Both the position numbers and the translations under genes were made by a program. A DNA stretch of 64,000 bases from Lawsonella clevelandensis (GTDB taxonomy: Bacteria; Actinomycetota; Actinomycetes; Mycobacteriales; Mycobacteriaceae), in contig NZ_QFOZ01000005.1 in the NCBI RefSeq assembly GCF_003241315.1, positions 12,074 through 76,073 of the forward strand. Direction: 5' to 3'. How positions within the stretch are numbered: the stretch's first letter is position 1; each line of letters begins with the position of its first letter. The notes under the pieces were generated by a model. That model saw only the letters and a program-made list of their open reading frames with translations, did no database searches and was not told where the DNA came from. Shown one piece after another: positions 33,657 to 41,890 of this stretch.

Positions 33657-33764
33657 ACCAATGTTCATGAGGGTTCTGCCTATGATGGTGAAGACGTCTG
33701 CCATGAAGACAGACGAGTTGGCCATAGAACGCCAGAAGTGTTTCAGGATAGAACAGGATCCACT

Positions 33765-34895
33765 ATGAAAAATTCTCTGCTGCGTCGCAGCGCAACCTTA
33801 GCACTCACTATCCCCCTGGTAATGGGACTAGCTGCATGCTCTGACGACTCCGGAGATAATGAAGATTCCTCTACCGCAACATCTACATCCGCCTCTGCCA
33901 AGCACATTAAGGGACTCCCCGACGGATTTGATTTGCAGGCACACCGTGGTGGGCGCGGTGAAAACACCGAAGAATCAGCGCAGGCCTTCCGGCATGCTAT
34001 CGAAACCGGTGTTAGTACTCTAGAACTCGACATTGTGATGTCGAAGGACGGCATCCCCGTGGTGTGGCACGATCCCGATGTCCAAGCTGAGAAGTGCCAC
34101 GATACGGCACCTGCCACCCCTAACGACCACATGTACCCCTACGTGGGTAAGCTCGTCCACAACCTCAACTGGTCCCAGCTACAAACCTTGAGCTGCGACA
34201 AGAAACTTGCCGATTTCCCCGGCCAGAAAGTGGCTAAGGATAACCGCATGATTCAGCTGAAGGATGTTTTCGACATCGTTAAGAAGTACGGTGCGGAAAA
34301 GGACATCTACTACAACATTGAAACCAAGGTAGAAGCCGACGACCACAGCAAGTCTGCAGAACCAAAGGAATTCGTGGACGCCATCATGGGTGCCGTCAAG
34401 GACGCCGGCGTCCAAGACAAGGTTATGATTCAGTCCTTCGACTGGCGCACCTTCCCCCTGATGAAGGATGTAGCCCCAGAGGTTCCACTAGTCATGCTCT
34501 ATGACGAAACCACGTGGCTGAAGGATTCCAAGTGGACCGGTGACGTTAACTACGACGATGTCAATGGTGATGTCATTAAGGCTGCTAAGAAACTTGGAGT
34601 GCAGGTACTGTCACCTGGATACACCAACCCCTACGGTTTGCTCCCCGGCCAGAAAGACTACAAGCTCGTCGCCGATAAGAAGTTCATTGACGCCGCCCAC
34701 AAGGAGGGCCTACGCGTCGTTCCGTGGACCATCGATAACAAGGATGTGCTTGCCCAGCAGATTGAGGCTGGTGCGGACGGTATCATCACCGACTACCCGA
34801 CTATGCTGCGCAAGGTTATGAAGGATAAGGGTCTCTCCCTCCCGAAGTCTTTCACCCTGAAAAAGGGCGACAGCGAAGCTATTAAGAAGGACTAG
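33765..34895 (+). CDS. glycerophosphodiester phosphodiesterase, lipoprotein
   Basis: Hydrolyses glycerophosphodiesters to glycerol-3-phosphate and an alcohol outside the membrane. The 376-residue protein has a lipoprotein signal ending L-A-A-C-S and then the GDPD core: H60-R61-G-G-R-G-E-N in FDLQAHRGG, E87-L-D89 (metal site) and H102 in VVWHDP, with the end G-I-I-T-D-Y-P. All the expected catalytic and calcium-binding residues are present. The start at 33765 gives a normal signal and follows AGGAT; an ATG at 33738 is poorer. A second, related copy lies just downstream. With glpT in the window this suggests use of phospholipid head groups as a phosphate and carbon source. Confidence 0.93.
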   Translation: MKNSLLRRSATLALTIPLVMGLAACSDDSGDNEDSSTATSTSASAKHIKGLPDGFDLQAHRGGRGENTEESAQAFRHAIETGVSTLELDIVMSKDGIPVVWHDPDVQAEKCHDTAPATPNDHMYPYVGKLVHNLNWSQLQTLSCDKKLADFPGQKVAKDNRMIQLKDVFDIVKKYGAEKDIYYNIETKVEADDHSKSAEPKEFVDAIMGAVKDAGVQDKVMIQSFDWRTFPLMKDVAPEVPLVMLYDETTWLKDSKWTGDVNYDDVNGDVIKAAKKLGVQVLSPGYTNPYGLLPGQKDYKLVADKKFIDAAHKEGLRVVPWTIDNKDVLAQQIEAGADGIITDYPTMLRKVMKDKGLSLPKSFTLKKGDSEAIKKD

Positions 34896-35010
34896 CTCGC
34901 AGGTTCTTCCCTAATCTGGTGGGAGTATGCCGCCAGGACTGTCAAAACTGCTAAGGGATAGTGTAGAAAGAGTACGGAAAAGCGCAGAAGGAACGCAGAG
35001 AGAATACAGT

Positions 35011-36000
35011 ATGAAAAAACTGGTAAGTGCTGTTTTATGCGCAGCTACTATGGTGGCGGCATTAGCGGTGCCCGCTGAAGCCGCACCCAATCCAGCGTCC
35101 AATCTTCCCCATGGTTTTGACCTTCAAGCCCATCGCGGTGGAATGGCGGAATATACAGAAAGCTCGCTGGCGGCGTATGCGCATGCTCTTAAAGTTGGCG
35201 TTACCACCTTGGAGATGGATATTTACCTCTCCAAGGATGGGAAGCCAATGATCTGGCACGATCTGGTCATTAAGCCGCAAAAGTGTCGTGATACGGCACC
35301 GGCTTTTCCCCATGATCCGGCATACCCCTATGTAGGGAAAACTATTGCGTCGCTAACATTTCAACAGCTTCGGACGGTCCGCTGCGATAAGTTCCAACGC
35401 CACTATAAGGACACTCTTCACCGAGTTCCGAATGCCACCATCTACACCCTTGATGAGCTTTTCGATATGGTGCGGAAGACGGCAACGTACCCGGTACATT
35501 TCAATATTGAAACGAAGACAGTGCCGGTAAAAGATAGTGACGATAAAGCTTATCGGACAATGAAATCCATTGTTGATACGTCCCGTAAGCATGGTTTCTT
35601 AAACCGCATTATGCTGCAGTCTTTCGACTGGCGCACGCTAGAAATGGTGCGGAAGTATTCACCTAGTGTCCCTACGGTGATGCTGTACAGTCGCGCACAC
35701 TGGGTATCTTTCACACCCATGAGTGGCCCGGTTGATTATCTGCGCGTAGGCGGAGACATTATTAAGGCTGCTCAGCAGTTGGGCGCGCAAGTCCTGAGCC
35801 CCGACTATGGCAGTGAACATAACCTCTACGCCGATGCAACGCTTTGTGCACGTGCACACGCGGCTGGTTTGAAGGTTGTGCCCTACACTGTGGATTCTGA
35901 AGAAGCGATGCGTAACCTGATTACGGCTGGTGTGGACGGGTTCATTACGAACTATCCCACGCGCGGCAAACAGATCGCTCACTCCATGCAGAAAATGTAG
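35011..36000 (+). CDS. secreted glycerophosphodiester phosphodiesterase (second copy)
   Basis: A paralogue of the preceding gene, 329 residues, exported by a Sec signal peptide (KKLVSAVLCAATMVAALAVPAEAA) with no lipobox, so it is released or wall-associated. Core residues are H41-R42, E68, D70 and H83, and it keeps the same pattern FDLQAHRGG, DTAPAFPHDPAYPYVGK, MLQSFDWRTLE and GVDGFITNYP as the upstream copy. This points to a tandem duplication that has since diverged, with one copy anchored and the other freed. The start at 35011 follows GAGAG; a longer frame from 34927 lacks a signal. A terminator-like hairpin follows at 36085. Confidence 0.92.
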   Translation: MKKLVSAVLCAATMVAALAVPAEAAPNPASNLPHGFDLQAHRGGMAEYTESSLAAYAHALKVGVTTLEMDIYLSKDGKPMIWHDLVIKPQKCRDTAPAFPHDPAYPYVGKTIASLTFQQLRTVRCDKFQRHYKDTLHRVPNATIYTLDELFDMVRKTATYPVHFNIETKTVPVKDSDDKAYRTMKSIVDTSRKHGFLNRIMLQSFDWRTLEMVRKYSPSVPTVMLYSRAHWVSFTPMSGPVDYLRVGGDIIKAAQQLGAQVLSPDYGSEHNLYADATLCARAHAAGLKVVPYTVDSEEAMRNLITAGVDGFITNYPTRGKQIAHSMQKM

Positions 36001-36084
36001 AGGAGCCAGAGTAATAAAACACAGTAATAAAACTCTGTGTAGGGAACTACATATAGCTATTCAGTGGCTTATATAGTGACGTAT

Positions 36085-36118
36085 CAGTGGCGCCGATGTT
36101 TTAACATCGGCGCCACTG
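36085..36118 (+). terminator. stem-loop terminator downstream of the phosphodiesterase pair
   Basis: CAGTGGCGCCGATGT and ACATCGGCGCCACTG form a 15-base perfect stem with a 4-base loop, followed by TTGT. The U-run is short. Confidence 0.7.
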
Positions 36119-36155
36119 TTGTCTGCATATTTGTGGAGCGGGCATAATAGGAGGC

Positions 36156-37601
36156 GTGGAAAAGATGCAGAAGCCGCGAATCGCGAATGTCCTAGCCAAC
36201 CGTTACGCCTCCCCCGAGATGGTGGAGTTGTGGAGTGCCGAGCACAAGATCATCATGGAGCGAGAGCTCTGGATCGCTGTTCTCCGTGCTCAAACTGACC
36301 TGGGAGTGGGTGACCCCCAGATAGCAGAAGAGGCCCTCGTCGCCTACGAATCTGTGAAGAACAAGGTTGACCTCGCATCCATCGCCCGTCGTGAAGCCGT
36401 CACCCGCCACGATGTGAAAGCCCGCATTGAAGAATTCTGCGCACTGGCCGGATTCGAACAGATTCACAAAGGCATGACCAGCCGTGACCTCACCGAAAAC
36501 GTGGAACAGCTGCAAATAAAGCGTTCCCTGGAACTTCTCCGTGGTCGCGCCATTGCTGTTGTTACCCGCTTAGCACACATGGCCGCCACTTACAGTGATC
36601 TCGTCATGACCGGGCGCAGCCACAATGTAGCCGCCCAAGCCACCACCTTGGGCAAGCGCTTCGCCTCTGCCGCAGACGAAATGCTGGTGGCCATTGATCG
36701 TGTGGATCATCTGATTGATACGTTCCCCCTGCGCGGCATTAAAGGCCCCATGGGAACCAGTCAAGACATGCTTGACCTCCTCGATGGTAATGAAGCTAAA
36801 CTCCGCGACATGGAGAGAGGTATTGCCGAACACCTGGGATTTTCCACTGTCTTGGATTCCGTCGGCCAGATCTACCCACGTTCTCTGGACTATGACGTCC
36901 TTACCGCCCTCGTTCAACTGGGTGCCGCGCCCGCCAGCCTTGCCACCACTATCCGCCTTATGGCTGGCCAGGAACTTGTCACAGAAGGCTTCAAGCCGGG
37001 CCAGGTGGGATCCTCAGCCATGCCACACAAGATGAACGCCCGCTCCTGCGAGCGTGTGTGTGGTTTCCAGGTGATCCTGCGCGGCTACTCCACCATGGTT
37101 GCCGATATGGCGGGCAACCAGTGGAATGAAGGTGACGTATCCTGCTCCGTCATTCGTCGCGTGGCTCTACCAGATGCCTTCTTCGCCCTGGACGGCATGT
37201 TTGAAACCTTCCTCACTGTATTGGAAGAGTTCGGCGCCTACCCGGCCGTCATTAATAATGAACTCCACCGCTATCTGCCGTTCCTGGCCACAACTAAAGT
37301 GCTTATGGCTTGTGTGCGTAAGGGTGTGGGCCGTGAACAAGCCCACGAAGCCATTAAGGAAAACGCTGTGGCTGTTGCCCTCAACATGCGTGAAAACGGT
37401 GGTGAGCAGGATCTCCTGGAGCGTCTTGCCGCCGACGACCGGATCCCTCTGAGCAAGGAAGAACTAGAAGAGACACTGGCAGATAAAGAAGCCTTTATTG
37501 GTGCTGCACCCAGCCAGGTACAGCGCGTTATTGCCAAGGTCGACCAGTGGGTTAAGCGCTACCCAGAGGAAGCAGCCTACCAGCCCGGCGAGATTCTCTA
37601 G
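36156..37601 (+). CDS. purB: adenylosuccinate lyase
   Basis: Cleaves adenylosuccinate to AMP and SAICAR to AICAR, each with release of fumarate. The 481-residue protein has RYASPEMVELWS, HDVKARIEEFC (catalytic-site histidine region), KGMTSRDLTENVEQLQ, GPMGTSQDMLDLL and the superfamily signature GSSAMPHKMNARSCER. Two starts compete: GTG at 36156, 7 bases after a CATAAT -10 and so suited to leaderless initiation, and ATG at 36165 with AGGAGG ten bases upstream. They differ by three residues. purC follows after 70 bases. Confidence 0.96.
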   Translation: MEKMQKPRIANVLANRYASPEMVELWSAEHKIIMERELWIAVLRAQTDLGVGDPQIAEEALVAYESVKNKVDLASIARREAVTRHDVKARIEEFCALAGFEQIHKGMTSRDLTENVEQLQIKRSLELLRGRAIAVVTRLAHMAATYSDLVMTGRSHNVAAQATTLGKRFASAADEMLVAIDRVDHLIDTFPLRGIKGPMGTSQDMLDLLDGNEAKLRDMERGIAEHLGFSTVLDSVGQIYPRSLDYDVLTALVQLGAAPASLATTIRLMAGQELVTEGFKPGQVGSSAMPHKMNARSCERVCGFQVILRGYSTMVADMAGNQWNEGDVSCSVIRRVALPDAFFALDGMFETFLTVLEEFGAYPAVINNELHRYLPFLATTKVLMACVRKGVGREQAHEAIKENAVAVALNMRENGGEQDLLERLAADDRIPLSKEELEETLADKEAFIGAAPSQVQRVIAKVDQWVKRYPEEAAYQPGEIL

Positions 37602-37671
37602 GCTGCCCATCCCCCCATTCCATAACCTTCCCATAACCCCGTTTCATAACTCGAGAGAGTAGGCATCCACT

Positions 37672-38565
37672 ATGCGCCCTCAACTTTCCGATTACAAGCA
37701 CCTTTCTGCTGGTAAAGTCCGCGAACTGTACGAAATTGACGATGACACGCTACTGATGGTCGCCACCGACCGCATCTCCGCCTATGACTGGATCTTGAGT
37801 ACTCCAGTTCCCGACAAAGGCCGTGTGCTCACCGCCATGAGCTTCCACTTCTTCGACATTATCGACTTCCCCAACCACCTTGCCGGCGGTCCGGAAGACG
37901 AGCGTATTCCTGCAGAAGTGCTGGGTCGCGCCATGGTGTGCAAGAAACTGGACATGGTGCCGGTGGAATGCGTTGCCCGTGGCTACCTCACCGGCTCGGG
38001 CCTTATCGACTACAAGGCTACTCAGCAGGTGTGCGGCGTGGATCTTCCGGCTGGACTGGTGGAATCTAGCCAGCTGCCGGAACCAATCTTTACCCCCGCG
38101 GCGAAAGCAGAACTAGGGGAGCATGACGAAAACGTTTCCCTGGCACAGGTTGCTGACATGGTCGGCAAAGATCTGGCGGAGGAACTGAAAGCCGACACCC
38201 TCAAGATCTATACGCAGGCTGCCACTGTGGCGAAAGAACGCGGCATTATCCTGGCCGATACTAAATTCGAGTTTGGCCGCGATAAGGACGGCACACTGGT
38301 TATTGGTGACGAAGTTCTCACCCCGGACTCCTCCCGCTACTGGCCTGCTGACGAGTACTGTGAGGGCAAAGTTCAGCCCAGCTTCGATAAGCAGTATGTG
38401 CGTGACTGGCTCACTAGCCCCGCCTCCGGTTGGGACAGAACAAGCGACACTCAACCCCCAGCACTGCCAGCAGATGTTATCGCGGCTACCCGCGCCCGCT
38501 ACATTGAGGCCTATGAGAAGATCTCCGGCAAGAGTTTTGCCGATTGGCCAGGTAGCGCACTCTAA
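37672..38565 (+). CDS. purC: phosphoribosylaminoimidazole-succinocarboxamide synthase
   Basis: Joins CAIR and aspartate to SAICAR with ATP. The 297-residue product shows the single-chain type: LSAGKVRELYEIDDDTLLMVATDRISAYD, VPVECVARGYLTGSGL, FGRDKDGTLVIGDEVLTPDSSRYW and DKQYVRDW. Length and motifs match the yeast/actinobacterial SAICAR synthase class. It starts at ATG 37672 and lies between purB and the oligopeptidase gene on the same strand. Confidence 0.97.
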   Translation: MRPQLSDYKHLSAGKVRELYEIDDDTLLMVATDRISAYDWILSTPVPDKGRVLTAMSFHFFDIIDFPNHLAGGPEDERIPAEVLGRAMVCKKLDMVPVECVARGYLTGSGLIDYKATQQVCGVDLPAGLVESSQLPEPIFTPAAKAELGEHDENVSLAQVADMVGKDLAEELKADTLKIYTQAATVAKERGIILADTKFEFGRDKDGTLVIGDEVLTPDSSRYWPADEYCEGKVQPSFDKQYVRDWLTSPASGWDRTSDTQPPALPADVIAATRARYIEAYEKISGKSFADWPGSAL

Positions 38566-38598
38566 CACAACTCCAACAACTACCCGCAAAGAAACCAC

Positions 38599-40842
38599 GT
38601 GACCACTCCACACAATTCCGGTGTGAGCTCAGAAACTCACACCGCCCCGCTGACACCTCCTATAGCTCCACGCCATCCACAGGTACGCGAGTACCACGGC
38701 CGTCGTTTTGTTGACGACTATGAATGGTTGCGCGACAAGGATAATCCGGAAACAATCAGCTACTTGGAGACGGAAAACGCCTACACCGAGCAACAGACTG
38801 CCGATCTGAAGCCGTTGCAGGAAAAGATTTTCCAGGAGATCCGTGGACGCATTAAAGAAACTGATCTCTCCGTCCCCACACGGCATAAAAACTGGTGGCA
38901 TTACGCGCGCACGCAGGAAGGTAAAGCCTATAGTGTGGTGTGCCGCCTGCCCGCCAAGCCGGTGACGGCACCAGATGCGTGGGAACCGCCGCAGCTTACC
39001 CCCGGGAAACCGATAGAGGGAGAAGAAATTCTCCTGGACTGTAATGAGCTTGCCGACGGCACGGACTTCTTTGCGTTAGGTGGAGCCAGTGTTACCAGGG
39101 ATGGCCGCTATTTGGCGTACCTTACCGACACTGTTGGTAATGAGCGCTACACCCTCCACATACGGGATCTTCAGACGGGGGAGCAGCTTCCTGACGTCAT
39201 CACCACTATCGCTGCCGGGGTGGAATGGTCCAATGATGGTGACTACCTCTACTACCAGCGTGTTGATGAGGCTTGGCGGCCCGACTCGGTATGGCGTCAC
39301 CAGCTCGGTACGGACCCTGCCGCCGATGTGCGTATTTTCTATGAACCCGATGAACGCTACTGGGTGGGCATGGGTTCTACTCGTGATGAAAAGTATTTCA
39401 CTATTGCTGTCTCCTCCAAGATCACTACAGAATTATGGTTCTTGGATGCGGACGACCCCGCCGGGGAATTCCAGTGTGTACGCCCCCGCGAGGAGGGCAT
39501 CGAGTACGGGCTTGACCACTTCACTTTGCCCGCTACCGGCACCTTGCCAGAGCGGGATGGCTTCGTGGTTGTCCATAATGCGAGTGGCCCTAATTCGTGT
39601 GTTGCACTTTCTGATACGTGGCAGTTGAGTAACCTCAACTCCCTCAACGAACTACCCCAGTTACTTCCCCATGATGACGCCGTGCGGATTGAGGATGTGG
39701 ACGCCTTCACCGGCTATCTGGCAGTGTCATACCGGAAAGAAGCATTGCCACGTCTGGGGCTCATCTTCCTGGATACGGAACGGGCAGTGAAACCAGGGGA
39801 GACCCTCGTCGATCTTTGTGGAGAAATGCAGGATATTGATGTGGGGGAGGAGCTTTTCAACATTGGTATCCACGCTAACCCGGAGCCGGCCGCACCACTG
39901 TTGCGTCTTTCCTACGGTTCTTTTATTACTCCGCCAACGGTAGCTGATTATCGTCTGTCCGATGGTGCGCTCATTATTCGGAAGCAGGCGGAAGTACAGG
40001 GTGGCTATGATCCTTCCCGCTACGAGCAGAAACGTTTGTGGGCAACGGCCAGTGACGGCGAACGCATCCCCATCTCCCTCATCGCCCGAAAAGGTACGCA
40101 TGGGGAGGATCCCTACCGTCCCACCCCAGCACCGTTGCTGCTCTACGGCTATGGATCCTATGAGGATTCACGCGACCCAGGTTTTTCTGTGCCGCGCCTG
40201 AGTTATCTGGATCGCGGTATGGCGCTTGCTATTGCGCATGTGCGGGGTGGTGGCGAGATGGGCCGCCGCTGGTATGACGATGGCAAGTTGGAGAAGAAAC
40301 CGAATACGTTTACCGATTTCATCGCCTGCGCCGATTATCTGATTGCGGAAGGATACACGACACCCGCACAGATGGTGGCTAATGGTGGTTCTGCCGGTGG
40401 CCTTCTGATGGGTGCGGTGGCGAATATGGCCCCGGATCGTTTCGCCGCAATTGAAGCGGATGTGCCTTTTGTGGATCCGCTTACCAGTATGTTGATGCCG
40501 GAGCTACCGCTGACCGTCATCGAGTGGGACGAGTGGGGCGACCCGCTACACGATCCCGCTATCTATGATGTGATGGCCAGCTATTCCCCCTACGAGAACG
40601 TCACCGCGCAGGAGTATCCGGCGATCCTGGCGACGACGAGCCTCAATGACACTCGTGTGCTGTATGTGGAGCCAGCGAAGTGGGTGGCGAAACTGCGTGC
40701 TGTGGCAGGGCCAGTGACGAAGCATGAGATTTTGTTGAAGACAGAAATGAATGCTGGGCATGGGGGAGTGTCGGGGCGTTATGCGCAATGGCGTGAGATC
40801 GCTTTTGAACTGGCGTGGATGCTCTCGCAAACAGGGCTTTAG
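38599..40842 (+). CDS. ptrB: S9 family oligopeptidase B-like serine peptidase
   Basis: Cytoplasmic peptidase that cleaves short peptides, in PtrB after Lys or Arg. The 747-residue protein has an N-terminal beta-propeller and a C-terminal alpha/beta-hydrolase domain. The catalytic triad is visible: S598 in G-G-S-A-G-G, D684 in LNDTRVLYVEPAKW and H721 in NAGHGGVSGR. The spacing and the E-P-A-K-W segment match oligopeptidase B. No signal peptide is present. GTG start at 38599. A ptrB-like gene between purC and purS is the order in Corynebacterium and in Rv0781-0782. Its tie to purine genes is only positional. Confidence 0.93.
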   Translation: MTTPHNSGVSSETHTAPLTPPIAPRHPQVREYHGRRFVDDYEWLRDKDNPETISYLETENAYTEQQTADLKPLQEKIFQEIRGRIKETDLSVPTRHKNWWHYARTQEGKAYSVVCRLPAKPVTAPDAWEPPQLTPGKPIEGEEILLDCNELADGTDFFALGGASVTRDGRYLAYLTDTVGNERYTLHIRDLQTGEQLPDVITTIAAGVEWSNDGDYLYYQRVDEAWRPDSVWRHQLGTDPAADVRIFYEPDERYWVGMGSTRDEKYFTIAVSSKITTELWFLDADDPAGEFQCVRPREEGIEYGLDHFTLPATGTLPERDGFVVVHNASGPNSCVALSDTWQLSNLNSLNELPQLLPHDDAVRIEDVDAFTGYLAVSYRKEALPRLGLIFLDTERAVKPGETLVDLCGEMQDIDVGEELFNIGIHANPEPAAPLLRLSYGSFITPPTVADYRLSDGALIIRKQAEVQGGYDPSRYEQKRLWATASDGERIPISLIARKGTHGEDPYRPTPAPLLLYGYGSYEDSRDPGFSVPRLSYLDRGMALAIAHVRGGGEMGRRWYDDGKLEKKPNTFTDFIACADYLIAEGYTTPAQMVANGGSAGGLLMGAVANMAPDRFAAIEADVPFVDPLTSMLMPELPLTVIEWDEWGDPLHDPAIYDVMASYSPYENVTAQEYPAILATTSLNDTRVLYVEPAKWVAKLRAVAGPVTKHEILLKTEMNAGHGGVSGRYAQWREIAFELAWMLSQTGL

Positions 40843-40868
40843 CATTATAAAAACCGGCTTCTGCAGGG

Positions 40869-40874
40869 TAGAAT
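40869..40874 (+). promoter_or_regulatory. -10 element TAGAAT of the purSQL operon
   Basis: TAGAAT lies 57 bases before purS. The -35 is not clear. An AGGAG ribosome binding site follows further downstream. Confidence 0.35.
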
Positions 40875-40931
40875 GTGCATGAATCCTTGTATTTTCAAGG
40901 TCCCCGTGACGCCCATTAAGAGGAGAAAAGC

Positions 40932-41180
40932 GTGGCTCGCGTAGTAGTCGATGTGACGATCAAGCCGGTAATCCTGGATCCCCAGGGTAAAGCCATTCTG
41001 GGTGCAATTAAGCGCCTGGGATATGAAGGTTTTGACGATGTTCGCCAAGGTAAGCACTTCGAGCTAGAAGTAGCTGACAGTGTAACCGATGAGCAGCTCG
41101 ATGAGATCGCGCAGAGCCTCCTCACCAATACGGTTATTGAGGAGTATGTCGTTCGTCGCGTGGAGAACGAGGCGAAGTAG
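40932..41180 (+). CDS. purS: phosphoribosylformylglycinamidine synthase subunit PurS
   Basis: Small structural subunit of the FGAM synthase complex, thought to help pass ammonia from PurQ to PurL. The 82-residue protein has the family pattern VVVDVTIKPVILDPQGKAILGAIKRLGY and GKHFELEV. Start is GTG at 40932 with AGGAG 7 bases upstream. purQ starts 4 bases after its stop. Confidence 0.96.
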   Translation: MARVVVDVTIKPVILDPQGKAILGAIKRLGYEGFDDVRQGKHFELEVADSVTDEQLDEIAQSLLTNTVIEEYVVRRVENEAK

Positions 41181-41184
41181 CACA

Positions 41185-41862
41185 ATGGCGACCCGAGTTG
41201 GTGTAATTACTTTCCCGGGCACCCTCGACGATGTCGATGCTGCCCGTGCTGTGGAATATGCTGGAGCCGAAGCCGTGTCCCTGTGGCACGCCGACTCCGA
41301 CCTCAACAATGTTGACGCAGTTGTCGTCCCGGGAGGTTTCTCCTACGGCGACTACCTCCGCTGTGGCGCTATCGCCTCCCACGCCCCCGTCATGCGGGAA
41401 GTGGTGGAGGCTGCCAAGAAAGGCATGCCTGTTCTAGGTATCTGCAACGGTTTCCAGATCCTCACCGAATCTGGTCTCCTCCCCGGTGCCCTCACCCGCA
41501 ACCAGGATCGCCGCTTCATCTGCCGTGTGCAGCCTCTCGAAGTGTGCAATGCGGAAACTGCCTGGACTAATCGCTTCGCTAAAGGCGACATCATGACCGT
41601 CGTCTTGAAGTCTGGGGAAGGCCGCTACGTTGCCGAACCCGACACCTTGAAGATGCTGGAAGATGAGGGACGCGTTGTGTTCCGCTACGCTGACCAAACC
41701 CTCAATGGTTCTATCAATGACATTGCTGGTGTGTGCTCCGAAAACGGTCGCGTTGTGGGCCTTATGCCGCACCCTGAACATGCCATCGACACGATGACTG
41801 GCCCCACTGCGGACGGCCTCATCATGTTTAAGTCCGCCCTCGACGCCGTCCTTTCGGTCTAG
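41185..41862 (+). CDS. purQ: phosphoribosylformylglycinamidine synthase subunit PurQ (glutaminase)
   Basis: Class I glutamine amidotransferase that supplies ammonia to PurL. The 225-residue product has RVGVITFPGTLDD, VPGGFSYGDYLRCGAIA, the nucleophile Cys in VLGICNGFQIL, and the His/Glu pair in LMPHPEHA. The start is the ATG at 41185, 4 bases after purS; a longer frame upstream overlaps purS and is not used. purL follows 28 bases after the stop. Confidence 0.97.
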   Translation: MATRVGVITFPGTLDDVDAARAVEYAGAEAVSLWHADSDLNNVDAVVVPGGFSYGDYLRCGAIASHAPVMREVVEAAKKGMPVLGICNGFQILTESGLLPGALTRNQDRRFICRVQPLEVCNAETAWTNRFAKGDIMTVVLKSGEGRYVAEPDTLKMLEDEGRVVFRYADQTLNGSINDIAGVCSENGRVVGLMPHPEHAIDTMTGPTADGLIMFKSALDAVLSV

Positions 41863-41890
41863 CGTCCCCACCGGAAAGGATTGATGAGAG

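Noticed and set aside
33689..33710. Repeated TGAAGAC ahead of the first phosphodiesterase as a PHO box
   Set aside because: The repeats are 15 bases apart and do not resemble GTTCACC units.
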